From: Oxalobacteraceae bacterium
GTDB lineage: Bacteria > Pseudomonadota > Gammaproteobacteria > Burkholderiales > Burkholderiaceae_D
Direction of reading: 5' to 3'
Length of the DNA: 64,000 bases
Assembly (NCBI GenBank): GCA_021299035.1
Contig: JAJTGD010000017.1
Span: forward strand, 1 to 64,000
The position numbers and the translations under genes were made by a program. Of this stretch, positions 1-8,291 are shown piece by piece (within the stretch, counting starts at the first letter, position 1; each line of letters begins with the position of its first letter). The notes beneath the pieces were generated by a model. It saw only the letters and a list, made by a program, of their open reading frames with translations. It ran no database searches and had not been told where the DNA came from.

Positions 1-136
1 TCTGCGCGGCATCGCCAAACCCGTTGAATACGATGTTCGCGCCCTCTGCGGCGAGCGCCTGCGCGATGCCGAGGCCGATTCCGGAGGTGGAGCCGGTCAC
101 GAGGGCGGTTTTGCCGGTGAGCTGGCGAGTTTGCAT
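1..136 (-). CDS. bdhA: 3-hydroxybutyrate dehydrogenase, N-terminal part (SDR family)
   Basis: Only the first 45 codons lie in the window; the gene continues past base 1. The start ATG is at 136-134, preceded on the minus strand by an AAGGA-type ribosome site. The visible residues carry the short-chain dehydrogenase nucleotide-binding motif TGSTSGIGLGIA near residues 14-25 followed by NGFGD, a combination typical of D-3-hydroxybutyrate dehydrogenase, which interconverts 3-hydroxybutyrate and acetoacetate in polyhydroxybutyrate turnover. It is transcribed away from the hydrolase at 226. The assignment rests on the N-terminus alone, so another SDR enzyme is possible. Confidence 0.72.
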   Translation of the reverse strand, partial: MQTRQLTGKTALVTGSTSGIGLGIAQALAAEGANIVFNGFGDAAQ

Positions 137-225
137 GGGCATTCCTTTTGCAATGAGATGATGAACAACGCGATTTTACGGGCAGTGCCGCTAAAATCAT
201 AAAAAGCAAGCAAGGAGACCGCCCC

Positions 226-1095
226 GTGACGATGCAAGCGCAAATCAAAATGGTGCAATGCCTGTCGCCGGCCGGCCTGCACGCAATGGCCTACAAGGAA
301 TGGGGCGATCCGGGTAACCCGCGGGTGCTGGTGTGCGTGCACGGCGTGACCCGGGTGTCAGACGACTTTGATGCACTGGCTTCTGCCATGGCGGACCATT
401 ACCGCGTCATCTGCCCGGATGTCGTGGGGCGCGGCCGGTCGGGGTGGCTAAAAGACCCCAAGCACTACTGGGTGCCACAGTACGTGAGTGACATGGTGAC
501 CTTAATCGCGCGACTGGATGTGCCTGAGGTGGACTGGTTCGGCACTTCAATGGGTGCGTTGATCGGTATGGGCCTCGCTGCATTACCCGATACCCCGATT
601 CGCAAGATGGTGATGAACGATGTTGGCCCCGCGTTGAATTTTCAGGCGCTCTCGCGCATCGGCAGTTATATCGGTGAAGACATGCGCTTTGACAGTTTTC
701 AGCAGGGCAGGGACTACATCCGAACCATCTCTGCGCCGTTCGGTCCGCACACGGATCAGGAGTGGGACAAACTCGCAGCAGATGTGCTTCGACAAACTGC
801 TGATGGCCGCTGGCGACGACACTATGATGTGGCATTAGCGTTGCCATTCAAGGTGATGACCGAAGAAAGCGCGCAACGAGGCGAGGCAGCGCTATGGGCC
901 GCCTATGATGCCGTGCAATGTCCGGTTTTACTGGTGCGTGGCAGTGAGTCTGATCTGCTCACACGCGAGACAGCGCAGCAGATGACGACGCGCGGCCCAC
1001 ACGCGCAATTAGTGGAGTTGCCCGGCATCGGGCATGCGCCCACCTTTATGCATGAAGATCAGATCGCGCTTGCGCGTGAGTTTTTTCTGGAATAG
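226..1095 (+). CDS. alpha/beta hydrolase
   Basis: 289 residues. The start is GTG at 226, chosen because AAGGAG (212-217) sits 8 nt upstream. The fold is recognisable from HG at residues 39-40 (oxyanion loop), the nucleophile elbow G-T-S-M-G with Ser108, an acidic residue in the GSESDLL segment and the late GIGHAP histidine, which together make a complete Ser/Asp/His triad. No signal peptide is present, so it should be cytosolic. The substrate cannot be read from the sequence; a (thio)esterase or a role in hydroxybutyrate oligomer turnover would fit the divergent bdhA neighbour but is only inference. The stop codon lies 2 nt before the relA start, which suggests coupled translation. Confidence 0.85.
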   Translation: MTMQAQIKMVQCLSPAGLHAMAYKEWGDPGNPRVLVCVHGVTRVSDDFDALASAMADHYRVICPDVVGRGRSGWLKDPKHYWVPQYVSDMVTLIARLDVPEVDWFGTSMGALIGMGLAALPDTPIRKMVMNDVGPALNFQALSRIGSYIGEDMRFDSFQQGRDYIRTISAPFGPHTDQEWDKLAADVLRQTADGRWRRHYDVALALPFKVMTEESAQRGEAALWAAYDAVQCPVLLVRGSESDLLTRETAQQMTTRGPHAQLVELPGIGHAPTFMHEDQIALAREFFLE

Positions 1096-1097
1096 CC

Positions 1098-3338
1098 ATG
1101 GTATTCGTTGTAACCCGCGCCGGAGATGATGAGCTGTGCACAGGCCTGCGGCCCGAGGACGCGGCACGGCTGCGGGATGCGATCGAGTTTGTGCGTGAGC
1201 CCTATACTGGCAAGCAGGTACCCACCGGGCAAGACGCGATGGATTTTTCGCGCGATGTGGTTGCAGTACTGGCCTCGCTAAAAGCAGATGCCGATACGCG
1301 CATTGCCGGTATGTTGTTCGAGCTGGCAGTCGTGGTGCCTGAAAAAGTTGCAGAGATTGAGCCGCGCTTCGGTAAAGAAGTGGCCGACATGGTCACGAGC
1401 ATTCGGCAGCTGATGCGCTTGCACGAAGGCATGTTCGCGCGCAAAGACACTGACCGTACCAAGACTAGCGCGGCAAGCCAGCTGGAAGTGTTGCGCAAGA
1501 TGACGCTGGCAATGTCGAGCGATATGCGCGTGGTACTGGTGCGCTTGTGCTCGCGCCTAGCAACCCTACGGCACTTCGCTGAAATAAAGAGCGAGAGTGA
1601 CTTCACATTGCGTTACGCGCGCGAGACCTTTGATCTTTATGCGCCGCTCGCCAACCGGCTTGGTATCTGGCAGCTCAAGTGGGAACTGGAAGATTTATCG
1701 TTTCGGTTTTCTGAACCCGACAGCTATAAGCGCGTCGCAAAAATGCTGGAGGAGAAGCGAGTCGAACGCGAACAGTTTGTCGAGGACGCGATTAAACGTT
1801 TGCGATCCGAGCTGGCAGCGGCAGGCATCCGCGCCGAGGTCTATGGTAGACCGAAGCACATCTACAGCATCTGGAACAAGATGCAGGGTAAGGCCATTGA
1901 TTTCTCGCGCCTGCATGATGTGCGGGCGTTTCGGGTGATCGTGGAGGATGTAAAAACCTGCTACGCCGTTCTTTCGATCGTGCACGATATCTGGACGCCG
2001 ATTGCGGAAGAGTTCGACGACTATATTGCGCGCCCAAAGTCGAACGGCTATCAGTCACTCCACACGGTTGTAGAAGCTGATGATGGCCGCACGCTGGAGG
2101 TGCAGATTCGTACGCAGCAAATGCATCGCTTCGCAGAATTCGGGGTCGCTGCGCATTGGCGCTACAAAGAGGGCACAGGTAATGCACAAGACGATACCTA
2201 TGACCAGAAAATTGCGTGGTTGAGGCAGCTGCTGAACTGGAAAAGCGAGATCACGGACACTGTGGTCGGGCAAGAAGATAGCGAGCGGCAATGGGTCGAG
2301 CAGCTAAAGGCGGCTTCAATCAACGACCGGATTTACGTGCTGACGCCACAGGGCAGATTGATTGAGTTGCCGATGGGCGCCACGCCGATTGATTTTGCGT
2401 ACCAGTTGCATAGCGATGTCGGCCATCGTTGCCGTGGTGCGCGGGTCAATGGAACGATGGTGCCGCTCAACACTGTGCTGAAGAACGGTCAGACGGTAGA
2501 GATCATTACCGCCAAAGGTGAGGCGGTGGCGATGGGTACCGCAGGACCATCGCGTGACTGGCTGTCTGATGGGTACACCGCGAGCCCTCGTACACGCTCA
2601 AAAATTCGTGCCTGGTTCAATGCCATCGAGCAGGCGCAGACCTTGGCACACGGCCGTGGGCTACTTGAAAAGACCCTGCAACGTGAGGGCAAGACCGCTG
2701 TCAATCTGGATGATCTGGCGCATCGCCTGGGTTTTGCCAAGCTGGAGGATTTATTGCTCGCAGTGGGCAACGACCGAATGAGTTTGCGGCTGATTGAGCA
2801 GGCTTTGCATGGTGATGCGCACGAGCGCGCAACGCTGGATGATGAGAGCCAACTGACACGCAAGAGCCGCGCATCAAGTGTGACGCAGGGTGGCAAAGCG
2901 GGCGTGCTGATTTTGGGTACTGAGGGTTTGCTGACCCAAATGGCTAGCTGCTGCAAACCGGCACCCCCCGATCCTATCGTTGGCTTTATCACGCGTGGCA
3001 AGGGCATCTCGATCCATCGCGCCAGTTGCAAGAACTTGTCGCAGATGGTGCTCCGTGCGCCGGAGCGCATGGTGCAAAGTAGTTGGGGGGATCTCGGCAG
3101 CGATACCGTGTATCCGGTGGACGTGTTCGTGCTGGCGCAGGATCGGCAGGGTCTGTTACGCGATATCTCGGATATTTTTCTGCGTGAAAAAATCAATGTG
3201 ATTGGTGTCTCGACCCGCAGCAGCAAGGGGCAGGCCTACATGTCGTTTACGGGCGAGATTTCGTCGACAGAGCAGTTGCAGCGCGCATTGAAAGTGATTA
3301 GTGCAGTGAAGGGCGTGGCCGAGGTGAAGCGCGTTTAA
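1098..3338 (+). CDS. relA: GTP pyrophosphokinase RelA (synthetase-type, hydrolase site degenerate)
   Basis: 746 residues, the usual length of a long RSH protein. Order: pseudo-hydrolase domain (about 20-170), in which the metal-binding HD motif is replaced by LFELAVVV (73-80); ppGpp synthetase domain (about 230-350) with E305-F-D-D308, the acidic EXDD signature of Mg-dependent RelA rather than the RXKD of bifunctional SpoT; TGS domain (about 410-475); a Cys-containing zinc-finger-like region with ASCCKPAPPDPI; and a C-terminal ACT domain (about 670-746). It makes (p)ppGpp from ATP and GTP/GDP on stalled ribosomes. Without a working HD site it should not degrade (p)ppGpp, so a separate SpoT/Rel must exist elsewhere. 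It is probably co-transcribed with the hydrolase. No U-tract terminator is visible downstream. Confidence 0.96.
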   Translation: MVFVVTRAGDDELCTGLRPEDAARLRDAIEFVREPYTGKQVPTGQDAMDFSRDVVAVLASLKADADTRIAGMLFELAVVVPEKVAEIEPRFGKEVADMVTSIRQLMRLHEGMFARKDTDRTKTSAASQLEVLRKMTLAMSSDMRVVLVRLCSRLATLRHFAEIKSESDFTLRYARETFDLYAPLANRLGIWQLKWELEDLSFRFSEPDSYKRVAKMLEEKRVEREQFVEDAIKRLRSELAAAGIRAEVYGRPKHIYSIWNKMQGKAIDFSRLHDVRAFRVIVEDVKTCYAVLSIVHDIWTPIAEEFDDYIARPKSNGYQSLHTVVEADDGRTLEVQIRTQQMHRFAEFGVAAHWRYKEGTGNAQDDTYDQKIAWLRQLLNWKSEITDTVVGQEDSERQWVEQLKAASINDRIYVLTPQGRLIELPMGATPIDFAYQLHSDVGHRCRGARVNGTMVPLNTVLKNGQTVEIITAKGEAVAMGTAGPSRDWLSDGYTASPRTRSKIRAWFNAIEQAQTLAHGRGLLEKTLQREGKTAVNLDDLAHRLGFAKLEDLLLAVGNDRMSLRLIEQALHGDAHERATLDDESQLTRKSRASSVTQGGKAGVLILGTEGLLTQMASCCKPAPPDPIVGFITRGKGISIHRASCKNLSQMVLRAPERMVQSSWGDLGSDTVYPVDVFVLAQDRQGLLRDISDIFLREKINVIGVSTRSSKGQAYMSFTGEISSTEQLQRALKVISAVKGVAEVKRV

Positions 3339-3361
3339 GCCAGGCCCGGTTCGCTGGATAT

Positions 3362-3417
3362 CAAATCACTAACCTATTTAATAAGCCTTATCCGGGGCAT
3401 TGGGCAAATCACTAACC
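3362..3417. repeat. 13-nt direct repeat pair downstream of relA
   Basis: CAAATCACTAACC occurs at 3362-3374 and again at 3405-3417, 43 nt apart, in the non-coding gap between relA and tRNA-Val. No coding potential or terminator accompanies it. The role is unknown; it could be a regulator half-site pair or the relic of a duplication. Confidence 0.6.
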
Positions 3418-3482
3418 CACCGTGAATTCCCTCCTAACCAGCGCTTTTTGCGCTCACCCACACCCGCGAAATCTTGTCGTTC

Positions 3483-3512
3483 TTGGCGTTGGGATGCAAA
3501 GCTGGCTATAAT
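3483..3512 (+). promoter_or_regulatory. sigma-70 promoter of tRNA-Val
   Basis: TTGGCG at 3483-3488, an 18-nt spacer and a perfect TATAAT at 3507-3512, ending 11 nt before the mature tRNA 5' end. This is a strong stable-RNA type promoter. If its transcript reads past the hairpin at 3712-3730 it would also serve thrS. Confidence 0.8.
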
Positions 3513-3523
3513 CTCGGTTCTTT

Positions 3524-3600
3524 AGGCGCGTAGCTCAGCTGGTTAGAGCACTACCTTGACATGGTAGGGGTCGTTGGTTCGAGTCCAATCGTGCCTACCA
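3524..3600 (+). tRNA. tRNA-Val (GAC)
   Basis: 77 nt including an encoded CCA. The acceptor stem AGGCGCG pairs with CGTGCCT (one G-U pair). The anticodon stem CTACC/GGTAG encloses loop TTGACAT with anticodon GAC, reading GUC and GUU. The T arm holds TTCGAGT on a stem GTTGG/CCAAT with one G-U pair. All cloverleaf elements are intact. Confidence 0.96.
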
Positions 3601-3638
3601 ACACACAGCAGCAATAATCTGTAAGAGCGAGAAAGGCG

Positions 3639-3698
3639 AGACGGTTATGACACCGCGAACTAGCAGCGTAGCGAGATGTATCCACTGCTAGTCCGTCT
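3639..3698 (+). other. composite inverted repeat (structured leader) between tRNA-Val and thrS
   Basis: AGACGG (3639-3644) pairs with CCGTCT (3693-3698). Directly stacked on the 3' side, ACTAGCAG (3659-3666) pairs with CTGCTAGT (3685-3692), with a 14-nt bulge on the 5' side and an 18-nt loop. This gives a 14-bp interrupted stem lying 80 nt before thrS. It could be a processed tRNA trailer structure or a thrS leader element comparable in position to the ThrRS operator known in enterobacteria; that role is inference. Confidence 0.55.
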
Positions 3699-3711
3699 TC
3701 TTGCATAGAAA

Positions 3712-3736
3712 AACGCGGCTGGTCCGCGTTTTTTTT
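3712..3736 (+). terminator. intrinsic terminator or attenuator upstream of thrS
   Basis: Stem AACGCGG (3712-3718) / CCGCGTT (3724-3730), loop CTGGT, followed by an uninterrupted T run to 3736. It ends the tRNA-Val transcript about 40 nt before the thrS start. Because no clear promoter is visible between it and thrS, partial read-through (attenuation) is likely. Confidence 0.82.
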
Positions 3737-3777
3737 CGTCTGCGGCATGGGCCGCGACATTCTCCGAAGGAGCATCC

Positions 3778-5685
3778 ATGGTTTCAGTCCGACTTCCCGA
3801 TGGCTCGCAGCGTCAGTTCGATGCGCCCGTCACCGTAGCCGCGGTTGCCGCATCCATCGGCGCAGGCCTCGCCAAGGCAGCACTCGCCGGCAAGGTCGAT
3901 GGCAAGCTGGTTGACACCTCTTTCCTGATCGATCGAGATTCGGATTTGGCGATTGTCACCGACAAGGATGCCGATGGGCTTGAGGTGATTCGTCACTCGA
4001 CCGCGCACTTGCTCGCGTATGCCGTCAAATCACTTTTCCCTGAGGCGCAGGTAACGATTGGCCCGGTCATCGACAACGGCTTTTACTATGATTTCTCTTA
4101 CAAGCGTCCATTCACACCCGAAGACTTGGAAGCCATCGAGAAGAAGATGGCCGAGCTGGCGAAGAAAGACGAGCCAGTTGAGCGCAAGGTGATTCCGCGC
4201 GACGATGCGGTGGCGTATTTCAAGTCAATCGGCGAGCACTACAAGGCCGAGATCATTGCCTCGATTCCGGCGAATGAAGATGTCTCGCTGTACTCGGAAG
4301 GGCAGTTCACTGACCTGTGCCGCGGGCCACACGTGCCGTCGACCGGCAAGCTGAAAGTGTTCAAGCTGATGAAGCTGGCCGGTGCCTACTGGCGTGGCGA
4401 CTCAAAGAATGAAATGCTGCAGCGGATTTACGGTACCGCCTGGACGAAAAAAGAAGATCAGGAAGCCTACCTCCACATGTTGGAGGAAGCGGAGAAGCGC
4501 GACCATCGTAAGTTGGGTCGACAGCTTGATTTATTCCACTTCCAAGATGAGGCGCCGGGACTGATTTTCTGGCACCCGAAGGGCTGGACGATCTGGCAGC
4601 AGGTTGAGCAATACATGCGCCATGTGTATCAAGATAACGGCTATCAGGAAGTCAAAGCGCCGCAGATTCTTGATCGTTCGTTGTGGGAGAAGTCCGGTCA
4701 CTGGGACAACTATAAAGACAATATGTTTACGACCGATTCAGAGAATCGGGCGTATGCATTGAAGCCGATGAATTGCCCTGGGCACGTTCAAATTTTCCGC
4801 TCGAATATGCACTCGTATCGCGAGCTGCCGCTGCGCTATGGCGAGTTCGGACAGTGTCATCGCAATGAACCCTCGGGCTCGCTGCACGGCATGATGCGCG
4901 TGCGGGGCTTTACGCAAGATGATGGTCATATCTTTTGCACCGAAGACCAGATTCTGGATGAGTGCGTCGCTTTCACTGCGCTGCTTCAGCAGGTGTACCG
5001 AGATTTCGGCTTTACCGAGGTGATCTACAAGGTCGCCACGCGTCCCGAGAAGCGGGTTGGTTCGGACGAGCTGTGGGACAAGGCCGAGCGCGCGTTGATC
5101 GAGTCGCTGAAGCGCTCGGGTTGTGAGTATGAGATTACGCCGGGTGAGGGCGCTTTCTACGGTCCTAAGATCGAGTACACATTGAAAGACGCCATCGGTC
5201 GGCCCTGGCAGTGCGGCACGATTCAGGTGGATTTCTCGATGCCGGTCAGACTTGAGGCCGAGTACGTCGCTGAGGACAATACGCGCAAGGTTCCGGTCAT
5301 GCTGCACCGGGCGATCCTGGGGTCATTGGAGCGGTTTATCGGCATGCTGATCGAGAACCATGCGGGTGCCTTGCCGCTGTGGCTGGCGCCAGTGCAGGTG
5401 TCGATCCTGAATATCTCGGAAGGTCAGTCGGATTACGCCAAAGAAATCGAGCAATCCCTGAAAAAACAAGGGTTTAGAGTGCAGGCAGATTTGCGAAACG
5501 AGAAAATAACCTATAAAATACGCGAGCACTCGGTCCAGAAGCTGCCCTACATTGTGGTAGTCGGCGACAAAGAGCGAGATGCGAAAACCGTGGCCGTGCG
5601 TGCGCGAGGCAATGTCGATCTGGGCGTGATGTCCCTCGACGATTTGGTAGGCCGACTCCATCATGAGATCGCTACCAAGGCCTGA
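3778..5685 (+). CDS. thrS: threonine--tRNA ligase
   Basis: 635 residues, the standard bacterial length. Domains in order: TGS (1-60), editing domain with HSTAHLL (His-x3-His) and the CRGPH cysteine/histidine, class II catalytic core and C-terminal anticodon-binding domain. The catalytic zinc ligands are in place: C333 (MNCPGH), H384 (DDGHIFC) and H510 (MLHRAI), one residue offset from the E. coli numbering. The start ATG has AAGGAG at 3767-3772. It charges tRNA-Thr and clears Ser-tRNA-Thr. It heads the classic thrS-infC-rpmI-rplT-pheST cluster. The upstream hairpins suggest leader control. Confidence 0.98.
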   Translation: MVSVRLPDGSQRQFDAPVTVAAVAASIGAGLAKAALAGKVDGKLVDTSFLIDRDSDLAIVTDKDADGLEVIRHSTAHLLAYAVKSLFPEAQVTIGPVIDNGFYYDFSYKRPFTPEDLEAIEKKMAELAKKDEPVERKVIPRDDAVAYFKSIGEHYKAEIIASIPANEDVSLYSEGQFTDLCRGPHVPSTGKLKVFKLMKLAGAYWRGDSKNEMLQRIYGTAWTKKEDQEAYLHMLEEAEKRDHRKLGRQLDLFHFQDEAPGLIFWHPKGWTIWQQVEQYMRHVYQDNGYQEVKAPQILDRSLWEKSGHWDNYKDNMFTTDSENRAYALKPMNCPGHVQIFRSNMHSYRELPLRYGEFGQCHRNEPSGSLHGMMRVRGFTQDDGHIFCTEDQILDECVAFTALLQQVYRDFGFTEVIYKVATRPEKRVGSDELWDKAERALIESLKRSGCEYEITPGEGAFYGPKIEYTLKDAIGRPWQCGTIQVDFSMPVRLEAEYVAEDNTRKVPVMLHRAILGSLERFIGMLIENHAGALPLWLAPVQVSILNISEGQSDYAKEIEQSLKKQGFRVQADLRNEKITYKIREHSVQKLPYIVVVGDKERDAKTVAVRARGNVDLGVMSLDDLVGRLHHEIATKA

Positions 5686-5755
5686 CGGGACTTCCGTCGG
5701 GTCGGCTCGCAGCAGAAGCACGGCGTCTTTTTTGGACCTTTAGAAGGAAACGGCA

Positions 5756-6277
5756 ATAGCTACTGATAAATCGCACCGTATCAACGGTGAAATCACTGCC
5801 CCCCAGGTTCGCCTTTCTGGCGTTGAGAATGAAGCGATCGGCATCGTTAGTCTGGCCGACGCGTTCCGGATGGCCGAAGAGGCCGATGTCGATCTCGTCG
5901 AGATCGCGCCCACTGCGGTACCGCCCGTCTGTCGCCTGATGGACTACGGCAAGTTCAAATACCAAGAACAGAAGCGCGCACACGAGGCCAAGCTCAAGCA
6001 GAAGGTGATCTCGGTCAAAGAGGTCAAATTCCGTCCCGGCACCGACGATGGCGACTACAACATCAAGCTGCGCAATCTGGTGAAATTCCTCGAAGAGGGT
6101 GACAAGACCAAGATCACCTTGCGCTTCCGTGGCCGCGAGATGGCCCACCAGGAAATCGGCGTGCGGATGCTGGAGCGTCTGAAGCTGGATCTGGAGCCAT
6201 TCGGTCAGGTCGAGCAGTTTCCCAAGATGGAAGGCCGTCAGATGGTGATGGTACTGGCGCCAAAGAAGAAGAAATAA
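5756..6277 (+). CDS. infC: translation initiation factor IF-3 with a non-AUG (AUA) start
   Basis: 173 residues when read from ATA at 5756. That frame gives the family N-terminus [11 protein letters not shown], with AAGGA (5744-5748) 7 nt upstream. The first in-frame ATG is at 5870 and would remove the conserved N-terminal domain, so it is rejected as the start. The protein has both IF-3 domains joined by a Lys/Glu-rich linker and ends in KKKK. IF-3 checks start codons and keeps subunits apart. In E. coli its own AUU start makes the gene self-repressing, and an AUA start here should act the same way. It lies 70 nt after thrS. Confidence 0.9.
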   Translation: MATDKSHRINGEITAPQVRLSGVENEAIGIVSLADAFRMAEEADVDLVEIAPTAVPPVCRLMDYGKFKYQEQKRAHEAKLKQKVISVKEVKFRPGTDDGDYNIKLRNLVKFLEEGDKTKITLRFRGREMAHQEIGVRMLERLKLDLEPFGQVEQFPKMEGRQMVMVLAPKKKK

Positions 6278-6335
6278 GACCGTCTGGCTAAGTCCGGCGG
6301 CCGCCGCTCTTAGCCTCTTTTCTCTTGCTTGCCCT

Positions 6336-6353
6336 GCAGACTGTGCTGTCTGC
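6336..6353 (+). other. hairpin in the infC-rpmI intergenic region
   Basis: GCAGAC (6336-6341) pairs with GTCTGC (6348-6353) around TGTGCT, with no U tract, so it is not a clear terminator. It lies in the 300-nt non-coding stretch 6278-6577, which otherwise holds the rpmI promoter and the start-site hairpin. In related operons this leader is where ribosomal protein L20 binds its own mRNA, so a structural role is plausible. Confidence 0.4.
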
Positions 6354-6398
6354 GGCGGCATGTCTGGCGAGCGGCCTAGCGAGAAAGTCTCTGCTGAC

Positions 6399-6428
6399 TT
6401 GCTAAGGCGCTGATTTCCTTGATATAAT
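6399..6428 (+). promoter_or_regulatory. promoter of rpmI-rplT
   Basis: TTGCTA (6399-6404), 18-nt spacer and consensus TATAAT (6423-6428). It would produce a leader of about 140 nt before rpmI, allowing ribosomal protein synthesis independent of thrS-infC. Confidence 0.65.
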
Positions 6429-6553
6429 TTCGGGCTACGCAGATTTAGGCGGGGTCGTATTGATTGGCGGCTCGATCTGCCATCAACAATAAGCGAGAAC
6501 AGGCATCCAAGAGCAGTGAAATTGCTGCCACCTGTCATCGTCCAATAATGGAG

Positions 6554-6572
6554 CCGCCCGAAAAGGGCGGAG
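6554..6572 (+). promoter_or_regulatory. hairpin masking the rpmI ribosome-binding site
   Basis: CCGCCC (6554-6559) pairs perfectly with GGGCGG (6565-6570) around GAAAA. The 3' arm contains most of the GGCGGAG ribosome site (6567-6572), 5 nt before the rpmI ATG. A stable GC stem covering the site fits translational control, classically by L20. The L20 role is inference from the conserved operon. Confidence 0.6.
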
Positions 6573-6577
6573 TTGTC

Positions 6578-6775
6578 ATGCCAAAGATGAAAACCAAGAG
6601 CAGCGCGAAGAAGCGTTTTCGCGTTCGCCCAGGCGGTACCGTCAAACGTGGCCAAGCATTCAAGCGCCACATCCTGACCAAGAAAACCACCAAGAACAAG
6701 CGCCAGTTGCGCGGAGCGGTCGACGTTCATGACACAAACGTCAACGCTGTTCGCGCGATGATGCCGTTTGCCTAA
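6578..6775 (+). CDS. rpmI: 50S ribosomal protein L35
   Basis: 65 residues, beginning [14 protein letters not shown], the invariant L35 start. A longer in-frame extension back to 6464 is possible but has no family support and would cross the hairpin at 6554. The protein is small, very basic and ends with an RAMMPF-type motif. It is followed 26 nt later by rplT. Its translation start is covered by the hairpin described at 6554-6572, and rplT is probably coupled to it. Confidence 0.97.
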   Translation: MPKMKTKSSAKKRFRVRPGGTVKRGQAFKRHILTKKTTKNKRQLRGAVDVHDTNVNAVRAMMPFA

Positions 6776-6801
6776 GCTAACGACCACCACAGGAGCACAC
6801 A

Positions 6802-7161
6802 ATGCCAAGAGTAAAGCGTGGGGTCACAGCACGGGCCCGTCACAAGAAAGTTCTCGACGCCGCCAAGGGTTACCGCGGCCGTCGTAGCCGCGTCTATCGC
6901 GTCGCCAAGCAGGCGGTCATGCGTGCCGGGCAGTATGCCTACCGCGATCGCCGCAACAAGAAGCGCGTGTTCCGTGCGCTATGGATCACCCGTATCAACG
7001 CGGCGACCCGCGAGCACGGTCTCACTTACAGCAAATTCATCAACGGTCTGAAAAAAGCAGAGATCGCCCTCGACCGTAAGGTGCTGGCCGACATGGCGGT
7101 GACCGACAAGTCGGCGTTTGCCGCCATCGTGAATCAGGTTAAAGCCACGATCGCAGCCTAA
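6802..7161 (+). CDS. rplT: 50S ribosomal protein L20
   Basis: 119 residues, the standard length. It starts MPRVKRGV with AGGAG at 6791-6795. The long basic N-terminal helix (residues 1-60, rich in Arg/Lys) binds 23S rRNA early in assembly of the large subunit. The globular C-terminal domain is the part that, in E. coli and Bacillus, recognises the rpmI leader and represses the operon. Context (infC-rpmI-rplT-pheS) is the textbook order. Confidence 0.98.
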   Translation: MPRVKRGVTARARHKKVLDAAKGYRGRRSRVYRVAKQAVMRAGQYAYRDRRNKKRVFRALWITRINAATREHGLTYSKFINGLKKAEIALDRKVLADMAVTDKSAFAAIVNQVKATIAA

Positions 7162-7256
7162 TCGGCCGACTTGCGTTGGCGTCGCCGAATGCGGCGACGT
7201 TCATGCGGGGCATGAGGTGACAAGCCCGTGCCCCGTTGCCATTTTTAAGCATACGC

Positions 7257-8273
7257 ATGAGCTCACTGGAACAAATCGTCGTTGATGCAGGCGCTGATTT
7301 TGCCGCTGCGCAGGATTCTGCTGCACTGGAGAATGCCAAGGCCAAGTACTTAGGCAAGAGCGGCCTGATCACCGAGCAGATGAAAGGCTTGGGCAAGCTC
7401 GATCCCGAGGCGCGTCGCGCCCAGGGTGCGCTGATCAATGCTGCCAAGGATCAGATCGAGGCGCTGCTAACAGCCCGCCGCAATGCACTCTCCGATGCGC
7501 AGATGCAGGAGCGTCTCAACGCCGAGGCGATCGACGTTAGCTTGCCAGGCCGTGGTCGCGGTGTGGGCGGTATTCACCCAGTAATGCGATCATGGGAACG
7601 CGTTGAGCAGATCTTCGCCTCGATCGGTTTTGATGTCGCCGATGGTCCCGAGATCGAGACTGACTGGACTAATTTCTCTGCGCTGAACAGCCCGGAAAAC
7701 CATCCTGCGCGTTCGATGCAGGACACCTTCTACACCGACGGTAAAGACAGCACCGGCAAGCCACTGCTGCTGCGTACGCATACCAGCCCGATGCAGGTGC
7801 GCTATGCCACGATGCATCAGCCACCAATTAAGGTGATTGCCCCCGGTCGAACCTACCGCGTCGACAGCGATGCGACGCACTCGCCGATGTTCCATCAGGT
7901 TGAGGGCTTGTGGATCGATACCGATATCAGTTTCGCGGATCTGAAGGGTGTTTATCTCGGGTTTGTGAAAGCATTTTTTGAAACCGACGATTTGCAAGTG
8001 CGGTTTCGTCCCTCTTATTTTCCATTCACCGAGCCCTCGGCTGAGATTGATATTGCCTTTGGTTCGGGGCCGCTGAAAGGTCGCTGGTTGGAAGTGTCGG
8101 GCGCCGGTCAAGTGCACCCGACCGTGTTACGCAATATGGGTCTCGACCCGGAACAGTTCATCGGGTTTGCCTTTGGTTCTGGACTTGAGCGGCTGACGAT
8201 GCTGCGCTATGGCATCAACGACCTTCGCCTGTTCTATGAAGGTGACCTTCGCTTCCTCAAGCAATTCAATTGA
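7257..8273 (+). CDS. pheS: phenylalanine--tRNA ligase, alpha subunit
   Basis: 338 residues from ATG at 7257. A TTG start at 7236 would add seven residues without family support. The N-terminal coiled-coil (about 1-95) that binds tRNA-Phe is followed by the class II catalytic core with the motif 2 segment [19 protein letters not shown] and the motif 3 region [17 protein letters not shown]. The subunit holds the active site for Phe activation in the alpha2-beta2 enzyme. It is followed 18 nt later by pheT. The ribosome site before the ATG is weak. Confidence 0.97.
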   Translation: MSSLEQIVVDAGADFAAAQDSAALENAKAKYLGKSGLITEQMKGLGKLDPEARRAQGALINAAKDQIEALLTARRNALSDAQMQERLNAEAIDVSLPGRGRGVGGIHPVMRSWERVEQIFASIGFDVADGPEIETDWTNFSALNSPENHPARSMQDTFYTDGKDSTGKPLLLRTHTSPMQVRYATMHQPPIKVIAPGRTYRVDSDATHSPMFHQVEGLWIDTDISFADLKGVYLGFVKAFFETDDLQVRFRPSYFPFTEPSAEIDIAFGSGPLKGRWLEVSGAGQVHPTVLRNMGLDPEQFIGFAFGSGLERLTMLRYGINDLRLFYEGDLRFLKQFN

Positions 8274-8291
8274 TTTCGAACGACGCAAGCA

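Noticed and set aside
3551-3775. Minus-strand frame over tRNA-Val with an IGLEPTTPTMSR-type ending
   Set aside because: It is the antisense reading of the tRNA gene, a recurrent false gene; no ribosome site and the tRNA is intact.
5870-6277. infC starting at the internal ATG
   Set aside because: It would lack the conserved IF-3 N-terminal domain, which is encoded upstream in frame from ATA 5756.
6464-6577. N-terminal extension of rpmI
   Set aside because: No L35 family member has it, and the stretch is the structured leader.
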